A DNA stretch of 64,000 bases from JAJXXT01 sp963764465 (GTDB lineage: Bacteria > Pseudomonadota > Alphaproteobacteria > Acetobacterales > Acetobacteraceae), in contig CAVXSO010000002.1 of the NCBI GenBank assembly GCA_963764465.1, positions 434,001 through 498,000 of the forward strand, read 5' to 3'. A model generated the notes under the pieces. That model did not search any database, was not told the DNA's origin, and saw nothing but the letters and a program-made list of their open reading frames with translations. Below, in pieces: positions 17,069 to 26,103 of the stretch. The position numbers were made by a program, and so were the translations under genes. The first letter of the stretch is position 1, and every line of letters begins with the position of its first letter.

Positions 17069-18160
17069 TCAGATAATGGTCTTGAGGAAATCGTTGAGCT
17101 TGGTGGCGGCCGTCGGCTTGTCGGTGCGATCGAGTGCCGCGAGTTCGGCCGCGAGCCGGTCCATCGCCGCCTCGTAGATCTGCCGCTCGGAGAAGCTCTG
17201 GTCCGGCTGGCCGGCGTTGCGGTGCAGATCGCGCACCACCTCGGCGATGGCGATCGGGTCGCCGGAGTTAATCTTCGCCTCGTATTCCTGCGCCCGGCGC
17301 GACCACATCGTGCGCTTGATGCGTGCCTTGCCGCGCAGCACAGTCATTGCCTCGTCGAACATCTTGCGGTTGGCAAGCTTGCGCAGCCCGGCGGAACGCG
17401 CCTTGGCGACCGGCACGCGCAGCGTCATGCGGTTCTCTTCGAAGGTGATGTGGATAAGCTCCAGCCGGTGGCCGGCAATCTCCTCGGTCGCGATGCGCTC
17501 GACCTTGCCCACGCCATGCGTCGGATAGACGACATAGTCGCCCTCGGCGAAGGTCTCGGCCTTCGCCGGCAGGCGCGGCGCGATGATCGGCCGACCAGGC
17601 GGCATCGGCGGTCGTGGCGGCGCCTGCGGCGGGCGCACCTGGCCAGCCGATACCGGCTGCGCCACGGGGACAGTCTGCGGCGGGGCGGCGGCAGGAGCCG
17701 GCGCCGGTTTCGCTTCGGCGGAAGCTGGCTGCGGCTTCGGGCTCGGTTTGGCTTCCACGTGTCGGACGGCGGTCGGGTTCGGCGGGTTCTTCACGGTATC
17801 CTGCTTGCGGGGGTCCGACGCCGGGGTTGCGGCGGCGGTCTTGGGTGTCGGCGTCGCGGTAGGCTTCCCGGACGCCGCGGGCTTTTTGATGGTCGCCGGC
17901 TTCGCGGCCTTTGCTTCCGGCGCCGGCTTGGCGGGTTTCACGTCCTTCGTCCCGGTCTTGGCCGCAGCCTTGGGCGAGGGCTTGCCTGCCGTCTTCTGTG
18001 GCTTCGCGACGGCCCGGTCCTTGGCGGGCTGATGCGGGGCGGACTGCACCGCTTTCTCTCCCTTGGCCGCCGAGACCTTCGTCGCCGGCTTCTTCGCTGT
18101 CGTCGTGTCGGGCTTGCGCGCCGCGGGCGCCTTGGCCGCGGGCTTCTTTACCGTCGTCAT
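17069..18160 (-). CDS. carD: CarD-family transcriptional regulator with long basic N-terminal tail
   Basis: A 363-residue protein. The last about 160 residues are a complete CarD module: the RNA-polymerase-interacting Tudor-like part (FAEGDYVVYPTHGVGKVER) and the helical DNA-binding part (RKMFDEAMTVLRGKARI to LNDFLKTII). CarD stabilises open promoter complexes (family knowledge). The first about 203 residues are Lys/Ala/Pro-rich and repetitive (TVKKPAAKAPAARK), like the histone-H1-type tails of myxobacterial CarD and other alphaproteobacteria. The ATG at 18160 begins this tail; a longer frame upstream lacks homology. It is monocistronic. Confidence 0.9.
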   Translation of the reverse strand: MTTVKKPAAKAPAARKPDTTTAKKPATKVSAAKGEKAVQSAPHQPAKDRAVAKPQKTAGKPSPKAAAKTGTKDVKPAKPAPEAKAAKPATIKKPAASGKPTATPTPKTAAATPASDPRKQDTVKNPPNPTAVRHVEAKPSPKPQPASAEAKPAPAPAAAPPQTVPVAQPVSAGQVRPPQAPPRPPMPPGRPIIAPRLPAKAETFAEGDYVVYPTHGVGKVERIATEEIAGHRLELIHITFEENRMTLRVPVAKARSAGLRKLANRKMFDEAMTVLRGKARIKRTMWSRRAQEYEAKINSGDPIAIAEVVRDLHRNAGQPDQSFSERQIYEAAMDRLAAELAALDRTDKPTAATKLNDFLKTII

Positions 18161-18398
18161 GACTTCGCCAATCCTCCAAACCCGGCGCGTGCGAGCCCGG
18201 CCAGAGCGCGCGGGGGAGAGGCCCGCGTCATCCGGCCCAAGGCGCGTGAATACGCCTGAAAACCTGTCGGAACACAGGTGAAAGCCGGGACGGGGCCGGA
18301 AAGTACCGCTCGGCCCCGGCTTATCGCCTGTCATCGTCTCATAACATGAAAAAGACGTTGAGTCAGGGGGCGGAGGCGAAGGTAATCGCTACCTGGGC

Positions 18399-18731
18399 TT
18401 ACGGCTTGCCGGGCTCCGGCGAGAACAGTGCCTCCTTGCCCGGCTTGCCCTTCCAGTCGTCGGCATCCGCCGGCGCCTCGCCCTTGCGGGTGATGTTCGG
18501 CCATTGCGCCGCGAATTCCCGGTTGCGTTCCAGCCAGGGGGTGCCACGGTCGTCGCTATCGGGCAGGATTGCCTCGGCGGGGCATTCCGGTTCGCAGACG
18601 CCGCAGTCGATGCACTCGTCCGGCGCGATGACGAGCATGTTCTCGCCCACGTAGAAGCAGTCGACGGGGCAAACCTCAACACAGTCCATGTATTTGCAGC
18701 GTATGCAGTTTTCGGTGACCACGTAGGTCAT
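18399..18731 (-). CDS. fdxA: Ferredoxin FdxA, 7Fe-8S type
   Basis: A 110-residue ferredoxin that opens MTYVVTENCIRCKYMDC. The first cysteine group (CIRC..DCVEVCPVDC) and the second (CIDCGVCEPECP) match the 3Fe-4S plus 4Fe-4S pattern of the Azotobacter FdI/alphaproteobacterial FdxA type. The C-terminal extension after the clusters is also typical. It is the last gene of a tight helicase-S4-fdxA operon, sharing 4 bp with the S4 gene. This helicase/S4/ferredoxin order recurs in alphaproteobacteria as I know it. Confidence 0.93.
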   Translation of the reverse strand: MTYVVTENCIRCKYMDCVEVCPVDCFYVGENMLVIAPDECIDCGVCEPECPAEAILPDSDDRGTPWLERNREFAAQWPNITRKGEAPADADDWKGKPGKEALFSPEPGKP

Positions 18732-19111
18732 CGGCGGCTCCCGGTTCTATCGCTCGCGGCGGTTATCGACGCCGCGGGGTATGGGGCCGGTTCCGCCTGA
18801 GGGCAAGACGTCCCGGGCTCCGGAACTTCACGATAGAGCAGTCGTGCCTCCGCCGGCGGGCCGCGGCGGGCCGCCAGCGCCAGCACTTCCAGCACCCGTA
18901 CACGCCCGCCGACCGCCAGGGTCAGCACGTCCCCGGCCCGGATCGTCGCGTGTGGCTTGTCGGTCGGGTGGCGGTTGACGCGGATCGCGCCCTCGGCGGC
19001 GAGCCGCGCGCATTGTGCCCGCTGGCGCAGCACACGAGCGCACCACAGCCATGCGTCCAGCCGTTGGCTCGCGGGGGAAGCGCCGTGCGCCCCCTGATCG
19101 GCGCCGGTCAT
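18728..19111 (-). CDS. S4-domain RNA-binding protein (HslR/YrfH-like)
   Basis: A 127-residue protein with an S4 domain at about residues 17-75 (QRLDAWLWCARVLRQRAQCA, then GAIRVNRHPTDKPHATIRAGD). Small proteins of this pattern relate to Hsp15 (HslR), which binds stalled 50S subunits carrying nascent peptidyl-tRNA (family knowledge). The C-terminal third is Pro/Ala-rich. The ATG at 19111 overlaps the helicase stop by 4 bp, and its own stop overlaps fdxA by 4 bp. Confidence 0.88.
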   Translation of the reverse strand: MTGADQGAHGASPASQRLDAWLWCARVLRQRAQCARLAAEGAIRVNRHPTDKPHATIRAGDVLTLAVGGRVRVLEVLALAARRGPPAEARLLYREVPEPGTSCPQAEPAPYPAASITAASDRTGSRR

Positions 19112-21618
19112 CTCGTCGCGGGGTTCGGAGGTCGCAACGTGGCGAGCACGGCAAAGGGGCCATGATCCGTGGCCGGCGCCTGGGCTTCTGCGGCCGAAGG
19201 ATCTGGCCGGCGACGGACGGCGACGAAGCGTGGCGGTGCCGGCGGTCCGGCGACCCCCTCCGGCAACACGGCTCCTGGCAGCAGCCGGAACCCGAGTGCG
19301 CGCAGCACCGAGGGGAGATTGGCCCGCGTGATACCGAGCCGTGGCGCCAGATCCTCGGGCAGCAGCGACGGACCACCCGAGGCGGCGCGCGCCAGTTCGC
19401 CCGCCACGCGTTCGGCGATATCGAGACGGAGCAGCACTGGCCCCGCCGCCAGCCAGCCAAGGGTGAGGCAAAAGTCTTCGTCCCATCCGCCGCGTGGGGC
19501 GGCGATGAGGCCCGGTGCTGGCAGCACGGGCTCCTCGCGCCCGGCGGCGAGTGCGAGCAGCCGCGCCCGCAGCAAGGCCGGCGCCGGCTTCAGCAACGCG
19601 GGCATGTAGGTGGCGAAGCGCCCGGCGCGCACGCCCGCCGCCGCGAGAGCCTTGCGTTCGTTCGCCGGCATGAACGCCGAGCCCGCCCGCAATATGCCGA
19701 GCGATTCGCCCAGGCGATGCACGATCCCGCGCAGCGCCGGCGCCCTGGCGCCCGCCTCCAACTCCGCGAGCGGCAGCAGCGTCCGGCGCACCATCGCGTC
19801 CGCCCATGCCTGCAGCCGGGCGCGTATGCGCTCGCGCTCGGCGCCGTCGAGGAACTCGGAACCGCGCACCGCAACCAGCGGGCGCATGCAAGCGGGCCCC
19901 GCCCGCAGCCGCGCGATTGCGACGCCATCCCACGCAATCTGCCCCGCCGGCAGCAGTGTGAAGGCTTCGTCCGACGCAGCCTCGAGCCGGGCCACGCGAC
20001 GCGGCATTTCGCCGCGCAACGCCCGGCGCGCGGCGCGCAGTACCAGCCGCCGCTCCGCCCCCGCCGTCGCCTGGTCGGGGATGAACTCGAAGCCCTCGAC
20101 ATGCCCGACGCCGTGCCCCTCGACGACGACCAGGCCGCGTGCCGTGACGGCGGAAAGCAGGTCGTCCGCGGCACCTTCTTCCAGCCGGCGCAGCAGGTGC
20201 GCCGCCCGGCGATCGACGAAGCGGCTCATCAGGCGCTCGTGCAGCGCGTCCGACAGCCGGTCCTCGAGGTCGCGCGCCTCACCCTGAAAGCGCGCCGCGT
20301 CCTCAAGCCAGCCGGGACGGGCCGCGACATAAGCCCAGATGCGCACGCCGGCGAGGCGTTGCATCAGCGTATCGATATCGCCGTCGCTGCGGTCGAGAAG
20401 CGCGAGCTGGCTCGCGATCCATGACGCCGGCAGCCTTCCCTCACGCGCTAGGTGCTGGAAGACACGGGCGCAGAAGCGCGCATGCGTATCGTCCGAGAGC
20501 TTGCGGAAATCCGGGATCTGGCAGGCTTCCCATAGCCGGCGCACGCGTGCCGGCCGGTCCGCGAGGCCGAGAATGTCGGTGTCGGTGGCGAGGGCCGACA
20601 GCGTCTCCGCATCGCTCGCCTCGTTGCCGCGCACCAGGCCCTGACGCGGCGGTGGGGCCGCAAGGCTCGCGAGCAGGAGGGGCACCGAGCTCGTGTCGAG
20701 TTCCGAATTGCGCCAGCAGAGCTGCTCCAGCGGCTCGAAGCTGTGGTTTTCTACCGCGGCGGCGATGGCATCCGAAAGCGGCGGGCAGGTCGCGGTGGTG
20801 CCGAACGTGCCGTCGCGCATGCCGCGCCCGGCGCGCCCGGCGATCTGGCCGATCTCCGCCGGATGCAGGCGGCGGGGGCGCTGGCCATCGAATTTCTGCA
20901 GACCGGCAAAGGCAACATGCTCGACATCCATGTTGAGCCCCATGCCGATCGCATCGGTCGCGACCAGGAAATCCACCTCCTTCTGCTGGTAGAGCGCCAC
21001 CTGCGCGTTACGGGTGCGTGGCGAAAGGCGGCCCATCACCAGTGCGCAGCCGCCGCGCCGGCGCCGCACGGCTTCCGCGATCGCGTAGACTTCGCCGGCC
21101 GAGAACGCGACGATGGCGCTGCGCGGCGGCAGGCGCGAGAGCTTGGCGTGGCCGGCATGGGTAAGCTGCGACAAGCGCGGGCGGGTCTCGACCTCCACGC
21201 CCGGCACCAGGCGCTGGAGCAGCGGGCGGATGGTCTCCGCACCCAGGAACATGGTCTCCACCAAACCGCGCGCGTTCAGCAGCCGATCAGTGAAGACGTG
21301 GCCGCGATCGGGGTCGGCGCAGAGCTGAATCTCGTCCACGGCGACGAACTCGACGGCGCGGTCGAGCGGCATCGCCTCCGCCGTGCAGGCGAACCAGCGG
21401 GCACCTGGTGGAACAATCTTTTCCTCGCCGGTGATCAGCGCCACCTGCGCGGGGCCGCGCACGGCCACCATGCGGTCGTAGTTCTCCCGCGCCAGAAGCC
21501 GCAGTGGAAAGCCGATGATCCCGGAGGCATGGGCGAGCAGCCGCGTGATCGCCAGATGCGTCTTGCCGGTGTTGGTGGGGCCCAGCACGGCCCGCACCCG
21601 AGGTGCGAATCCCGACAT
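19108..21618 (-). CDS. SUV3-like DEAD/DExH RNA helicase
   Basis: An 836-residue helicase. Motif I is AVLGPTNTGKTHLA and motif II is VDEIQLCADPDRG, the DEIQ box of the SUV3 family. Helicase-C motifs include AIGMGLNMDVEHVAF and GQIAGRAGRG. Mitochondrial SUV3 partners with polynucleotide phosphorylase in RNA turnover, and alphaproteobacterial relatives are its presumed ancestors (family knowledge). The C-terminal half is Ala/Leu/Arg-rich and ends with a Pro-rich tail. The start at 21618 (MSGFAPRVRAVLGPT) places motif I where SUV3 has it. Confidence 0.9.
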   Translation of the reverse strand: MSGFAPRVRAVLGPTNTGKTHLAITRLLAHASGIIGFPLRLLARENYDRMVAVRGPAQVALITGEEKIVPPGARWFACTAEAMPLDRAVEFVAVDEIQLCADPDRGHVFTDRLLNARGLVETMFLGAETIRPLLQRLVPGVEVETRPRLSQLTHAGHAKLSRLPPRSAIVAFSAGEVYAIAEAVRRRRGGCALVMGRLSPRTRNAQVALYQQKEVDFLVATDAIGMGLNMDVEHVAFAGLQKFDGQRPRRLHPAEIGQIAGRAGRGMRDGTFGTTATCPPLSDAIAAAVENHSFEPLEQLCWRNSELDTSSVPLLLASLAAPPPRQGLVRGNEASDAETLSALATDTDILGLADRPARVRRLWEACQIPDFRKLSDDTHARFCARVFQHLAREGRLPASWIASQLALLDRSDGDIDTLMQRLAGVRIWAYVAARPGWLEDAARFQGEARDLEDRLSDALHERLMSRFVDRRAAHLLRRLEEGAADDLLSAVTARGLVVVEGHGVGHVEGFEFIPDQATAGAERRLVLRAARRALRGEMPRRVARLEAASDEAFTLLPAGQIAWDGVAIARLRAGPACMRPLVAVRGSEFLDGAERERIRARLQAWADAMVRRTLLPLAELEAGARAPALRGIVHRLGESLGILRAGSAFMPANERKALAAAGVRAGRFATYMPALLKPAPALLRARLLALAAGREEPVLPAPGLIAAPRGGWDEDFCLTLGWLAAGPVLLRLDIAERVAGELARAASGGPSLLPEDLAPRLGITRANLPSVLRALGFRLLPGAVLPEGVAGPPAPPRFVAVRRRPDPSAAEAQAPATDHGPFAVLATLRPPNPATR

Positions 21619-21769
21619 GCCCGAATGGTCGGATTGAGCGGCGCCCAGCGCAAGAGGGAACACCCGATCGGAGTGTGTCGCGCCGATGACAATCGACCCG
21701 GTGCCGCGGGCAATGAAACACATTTGGCAGGAACGAGACCGGCAACAGCGCTGCACCGCACGCTGATCG

Positions 21770-22700
21770 CGTTCTGTCTACCGCCAGGAACGCCGATTCC
21801 GGCGAATCGTGGTCGGCGGCGCGCTCCTGGACGTGGTGACGCTGGGCCGCTGGTGCTTCTGGCAAGTCACCGCGATGCGTCGTTATTTCTGGTCGCACAC
21901 GGCGCTCGAAAACGACTCGCTCGAACATGTGGGAACCGGGCGCCAGCTTTCTCTCGGATTCCTGCTTGCGGTTGCGGTGATGGCGCCCGCCCTCGTGCTC
22001 CGCGCGTTGCTCCGTCTCGAGTTCGAGCACGGCAAGGCCTTTACGAGCCTACCGCTCCAGATCGTTGGCTATTTCCTGTTGGAGTATGCCGCGTTCCGGG
22101 CCCGGTGCCGCCGGCTGACACGCACGGGGCCTGGCGTGGTGTGCGCCTATGGATGTCGGGTTCAGGCCGGGTCTATGCCATCCTCTCGGTGCTGTGGATG
22201 GCGGTGGTCATCGTCACGCGGGGCGCTGGCTACCCATGGTGTGCCGCGTCACTCGAACGCTAAAAGATGCGTCACACGCGTTCCGGCGGACAGCAAGAAC
22301 AGTTTCGCGCGACGGGCAGCGGCCTGTTTCGCCGCGCCTGGTGGATCTGGCTGCTCGGCCTGTTGCCGTTGCTGGTGTCCGTCGGCGGAAGCGTGTGGGC
22401 GACCATGCTGCGGGTGCGCCATGTCACCGGCGACCGCATGATCGCCGGCATGGTGCTGATGCCACTGCCGCTGTTCCTGCATCCGATGCGCCTGGGGCGG
22501 GAGTGGCGCTGGTGGGCGGAGGACCTGGCGCTCGGCGAGGCGCGGGGCGCGTATCGCCGCGATCATTGCCTTCACGTATCTCCTGGTGCTGCTGGCCTTG
22601 GTCGTTGTTACGTGCATTTTCACGTATCAGCGCGCCTGGAAGCGTGTGGTCGGAGCTCGCGCCGTGATCGGTACCGGGATGTCGGCTAATTTGCGGCCGA
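21770..22700 (+). pseudogene. Decayed DUF898 (YjgN-like) membrane protein gene
   Basis: Three reading frames in order give one recognisable DUF898 product. Frame A (about 21780-22125) reads FRRIVVGGALLDVVTLG, then YFWSHTALENDSLEHVGTG. A frameshift near 22125-22132 moves to frame B with WRGVRLWMSGSGRVYA, which continues to a TAA at 22261-22263. The family has tyrosine there (LERYKMRHT; here LER-stop-KMRHT), so this is a nonsense change. A second frameshift near 22545-22562 leads to FTYLLVLLALVVVTCIF. Three lesions make a sequencing artefact unlikely. No intact copy is in the window. Confidence 0.78.
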
Positions 22701-22873
22701 GGACAGCGTGCCAGCGCCGTTCGGGCGGTGCTCGTCAACGCCCTCGGCTTTGCGGGTTTCTGTGGCAAGCGCCGACGTCTGCGATGGCATGGCCAGTCGC
22801 ACGGCCGGTGAGCGAGGCGATCGCGAGCAACGTGGTGATGGGGGGCGGAGCCGAAATCGCCCCCCCGCTGGGC

Positions 22874-24427
22874 TCAATGGGCATTGGTAGAGGTGCCGGG
22901 CGCTGGCGTTACGCGACGCAGCAATGGCACCAGCAGCGTCGCCAGGATGAAGGCGAGCATGATGGCGCGGAACGCGTCGGCAAAGGCCAGTGTCGCAGCC
23001 TCGCGATAGGCGAGGTGCCAGAGCTGCGTCAGCGCGGCGGTGTGCCCGCCGTCGGCGACACCGGGCAGCGCCCCATAGCGCGCCTGCGTGCCGTGCAGGA
23101 AACGCTCCATCGCCAGGTTCGCTGGCGTCAGGTGAGAGGCGATGCGCAGGAAATGCTCGTTGGTGCGGTCGTTGAGGATCGCGGCGCTTGTCGCGATGCC
23201 CACTGCGCCGCCGAGATTGCGCATCATGTTGAACAGCCCGCTCGCGTATTTGAGCCGTGCCGGCGGCAGGCTGCCGAGGCCGAGATTGACCGCCGGTGCC
23301 ACCGCGAAGACCTGCGGAAATCCGCGTAGCAGCTGTGGCAGCAGAAACTGGTCGGCACCCCACTCATGGGTGATGAAGGAATAGCTCCACATCGCGAGCC
23401 CGAAACTCGCCAGCCCCGCCATCATGAGCCAGCGCAGGTCGAATTTGCGCGCCAGCACGATGTAGAACGGCACGCCGATAACCGACGCCACGCCGGTCGA
23501 AAAGATTGCAGTTCCAATCTGCCAGGCGCTGAGCCCGCGTACGTAGCCGAGGAAAAGCGGCGTCAGGTAGATCGTGGTGAATATGCCGATGCCGGTGACG
23601 AAGGACAGGAAGCAGCCGAGCGCGAAATTGCGGTCGGCGAGCGCGCGCAGGTCCACTACCGGGTTGCGTACCGTGAGGCTGCGCACGGCGAAAAGTACCA
23701 GCGCGATGCCCGCAACCCAGGCCGTTGTGCGGATCGTTGCGTCGCTGAACCAGTTCCAGCGCGTGCCTTCCTCCAGCGTGTATTCGAGGGAACCCAGCCC
23801 AACCGCCATCAGCACGATGCCCAGGTAGTCCGCCTCGCGCAGTAGCGAGAAATCCGGCTCGTCGATCCGCACCATGCCTGGCACCAGCAGCGTGATGGCG
23901 AGGCCAGGCACGAGATTGACGTAGAACAGCCAGTGCCAGTCGAGATTGTCGGTGATCCACCCGCCGATCACGGGGCCCAGCGTCGGCGCGATCGAGGCGA
24001 TGGTGCCGACCACGGCGGCCGAGTAAACCCGTTTCGGTCCGGGAAAGAAATGGAAGGACGAGGTGAAGACGATCGGGATCATCGAGGCGCCGAGCATGCC
24101 CTGCAGGGCGCGGAAGGCGATCATGCTCTGGATGTTCCAGGCGATACCGCAGAGCAGGCTCGCGAGCGTAAATCCCGCCGCCGAAATGGTGAACAGCCAA
24201 CGCGTGGAGAGCAGCCGTGTGAGCCAGCCAGAGAGCGGGATCATCACGATCTCCGCGATCAGGTAGGCGGTCTGGACCCAAGAGATCTCGTCCTGGGCCG
24301 CCGAAAGCCCGCCGCCGATTTCCTGCAACGACGAGGCGACGATCTGGATGTCCAGCAGGGCGATGAACATGCCCACGCACATCACGACGAAGGGCCGGAT
24401 CGATGGATCGGACGACCGCGCGTTCAT
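22874..24427 (-). CDS. DHA2-family (EmrB/QacA) MFS drug transporter, second copy
   Basis: A 517-residue 14-helix proton antiporter. Loop 2-3 reads GWLTRLLSTRW, a degenerate motif A, while motif C is intact in IASIAPTLGPVIGGWITD. Helix 1 carries MFIALLDIQIVASSLQEIGGG. It forms an operon with the adaptor and HxlR regulator encoded upstream; its start overlaps the adaptor stop by 4 bp. The DIQIV helix-1 sequence and YLGIVLMAVGLG place it in a different subgroup from the copy at 1.1 kb, suggesting different substrates (inference). Confidence 0.93.
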   Translation of the reverse strand: MNARSSDPSIRPFVVMCVGMFIALLDIQIVASSLQEIGGGLSAAQDEISWVQTAYLIAEIVMIPLSGWLTRLLSTRWLFTISAAGFTLASLLCGIAWNIQSMIAFRALQGMLGASMIPIVFTSSFHFFPGPKRVYSAAVVGTIASIAPTLGPVIGGWITDNLDWHWLFYVNLVPGLAITLLVPGMVRIDEPDFSLLREADYLGIVLMAVGLGSLEYTLEEGTRWNWFSDATIRTTAWVAGIALVLFAVRSLTVRNPVVDLRALADRNFALGCFLSFVTGIGIFTTIYLTPLFLGYVRGLSAWQIGTAIFSTGVASVIGVPFYIVLARKFDLRWLMMAGLASFGLAMWSYSFITHEWGADQFLLPQLLRGFPQVFAVAPAVNLGLGSLPPARLKYASGLFNMMRNLGGAVGIATSAAILNDRTNEHFLRIASHLTPANLAMERFLHGTQARYGALPGVADGGHTAALTQLWHLAYREAATLAFADAFRAIMLAFILATLLVPLLRRVTPAPGTSTNAH

Positions 24428-25515
24428 TTGTCGCTGCTCCGCGTGTCCACGTCCACCACCGCCGACAGGCCAGGCCGCAGCAGGCCAGGCGTCGCGGCTG
24501 TGTCGTTGAGCAGGATGCGCACGGGTACGCGCTGCACGATCTTGGTGAAGTTGCCGGTGGCGTTTTCCGGCGGAATCACGCTGAACACGGCGCCCGTCGC
24601 GGGCGAGAGGCTCGTGACACGGCCCTCGAAAACGCGGCCGGGAAGGGCGTCCACGCGCACATGCGCTGTCTCGCCGGCGCGCATGCGGGCCAACTGGTCC
24701 TCCTTGAAATTGGCATTCACCCAGAGCCCGTGCGCGGGTACCACGGAAAGCAGCGTGGAACCGACGGAGACATAGCTGCCCAGCTGCGCTCCCCGGTCGC
24801 CCACATAGCCATCGATCGGCGAGCGAATCACGGTGTAGCCGACGTTGAGTTCCGAGGCGCGAAGGGTGGCATGGGACGCGGTCAGCGCCGCGCGCGCCGC
24901 CTCGATCTGGGCGGACAGAACCTTGAGTTGGCGGACCGAGGCGGCGAGCGATGCCCGTGCCTGTGCGGCGGCTGAAATGGCCTCGGCGTTTGCCGCATCG
25001 GAACGCTGTGCCTGCTGCACCGATCCGGCGGCCGTGCGGGCCAGGGCGCCGTAGCGCCGCGCGTCGGCGGTCGCGAAGTTCGCCCGCGCGTCGGCCGCAC
25101 GCAGGTTCGCCTCCGCCTGTGCGATCGCCGCCTGCTGGACCCCGACCTGGGCGTTCAGGTCGTCGAGCATTGCCTCGCGCTGCGCCACCTGTGCCTTGGC
25201 GCCGGCGAGAGCGGCCTCGTAGTCCCGGTCATCGAGGCGCAGCAGAACCTGGCCGGCATGGACGAACTGGTTGTCCGTCACCTCCACCGCGGCGACGAAG
25301 CCGGCGACGTGAGGCGCGATCGGTGTCACGTCGCCGCCGACATAGGCGTCGTCCGTGCTTTCGATGAAGCGCCCCGCCTCCCACCAGTGCCGTGCATAGA
25401 CGATACCAAGACCCAGCAGCACAAAAAGCCCGGCGGCGACCGCGAGGCGCGTCAGCGCCCTCTGATCGGCTGGCGCACCAATTGCACCGGCATCCCGGCG
25501 CAGCAGCCCGCTCAT
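24424..25515 (-). CDS. HlyD/EmrA-family membrane fusion protein, second copy
   Basis: A 363-residue adaptor with one membrane helix (AVAAGLFVLLGLGIVYA), DDAYVGGDVTPIAPHVAG, a long Ala/Gln-rich coiled-coil hairpin (about residues 85-210), and the C-terminal barrel with VRSPIDGYVGDRGAQLGSYV-like lipoyl strand. The ATG at 25515 overlaps the HxlR stop by 4 bp, and its stop overlaps the transporter ATG. No outer-membrane TolC-like gene lies nearby, so a channel encoded elsewhere must be used. Confidence 0.92.
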   Translation of the reverse strand: MSGLLRRDAGAIGAPADQRALTRLAVAAGLFVLLGLGIVYARHWWEAGRFIESTDDAYVGGDVTPIAPHVAGFVAAVEVTDNQFVHAGQVLLRLDDRDYEAALAGAKAQVAQREAMLDDLNAQVGVQQAAIAQAEANLRAADARANFATADARRYGALARTAAGSVQQAQRSDAANAEAISAAAQARASLAASVRQLKVLSAQIEAARAALTASHATLRASELNVGYTVIRSPIDGYVGDRGAQLGSYVSVGSTLLSVVPAHGLWVNANFKEDQLARMRAGETAHVRVDALPGRVFEGRVTSLSPATGAVFSVIPPENATGNFTKIVQRVPVRILLNDTAATPGLLRPGLSAVVDVDTRSSDK

Positions 25516-26015
25516 GATACCGCTTCCTTCTTGCCGTCCGGCTCGGCGCAGAGGCGCCGCGCCGCCTCGCTCGCGGCGGGGCCGGGAGCCAGACGGAACC
25601 CTTCCCGCGTCATCCGCTTGCCGCTCACCGCGTCGGTCAACACCGGTTCGGCCTGCTTGCCTGTTTCCCGGTCCACCAGGACGACGCGCGGACCCTCGGG
25701 CGCGAAATGCTTGTTGCCCCAGGCGAGCAGGGACCACAGCACAGGCTGGAAATCCCGCCCGCGCTCGGTGAGCACATACTCGTAGCGTGGCGGCTTCTCG
25801 CTGTAGCATCGCTTTTCCAGCAGCCCGGCTTCCACCAGGCCGTGCAGCCGCCGCGTCAGCATGTTGGGCGCAATCGGCAGGCTCTTCTGGAACTGATCGA
25901 ACCGCGTGAGGCCGCGTGCGGCGTCGCGCAGGATCAGGATGCTCCACCACTCGCCGACGCGCTCGAGGCTGCGCGCGATGGGGCAGGGCATGGTGTCGAA
26001 CCGGGTGCGTTGCAT
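25512..26015 (-). CDS. HxlR-family winged-helix transcriptional regulator
   Basis: A 167-residue regulator. The HxlR core is CPIARSLERVGEWWSILILR, then RFDQFQKSLPIAPNMLTRRL (recognition helix) and the wing YEYVLTERGRDF. The first cysteine (MPCP) is where related redox- or electrophile-sensing HxlR proteins carry a reactive cysteine. The gene leads the operon with the adaptor and transporter, so it is probably an autoregulated repressor of efflux. The region just upstream holds repeated operator-like elements overlapping a promoter. The start at 26015 was chosen because the homologous core begins 9 residues later. Confidence 0.9.
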   Translation of the reverse strand: MQRTRFDTMPCPIARSLERVGEWWSILILRDAARGLTRFDQFQKSLPIAPNMLTRRLHGLVEAGLLEKRCYSEKPPRYEYVLTERGRDFQPVLWSLLAWGNKHFAPEGPRVVLVDRETGKQAEPVLTDAVSGKRMTREGFRLAPGPAASEAARRLCAEPDGKKEAVS

Positions 26016-26034
26016 GTGATCGCCTCGCGGATGA

Positions 26035-26084
26035 CTTGCGTGATGCAAGCGACATAAGGTAGTTGCTTTCATAATGCAAGTGAC
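26035..26084 (-). promoter_or_regulatory. hxlR promoter with repeated operator-like elements
   Basis: On the minus strand a promoter-like TTGCAT (26079-26074), 16-base spacer and TTATGT (26057-26052) precede hxlR. An 11-base element, ATGCAAGYGAC on the plus strand, occurs twice, at 26043-26053 and 26074-26084, exactly 31 bp apart, about three helical turns. The proximal copy is part of the palindrome CTTGC-N5-GCAAG (26035-26049). One copy covers the -35 and the other the -10/start, as expected for repressor sites. Confidence 0.6.
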
Positions 26085-26103
26085 AATCCGCGCCATCGCT
26101 ACC

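Noticed and set aside
22700..22873. Possible small gene between pseudogene and second MFS gene
   Set aside because: No frame with start, ribosome-binding site and plausible composition was found.
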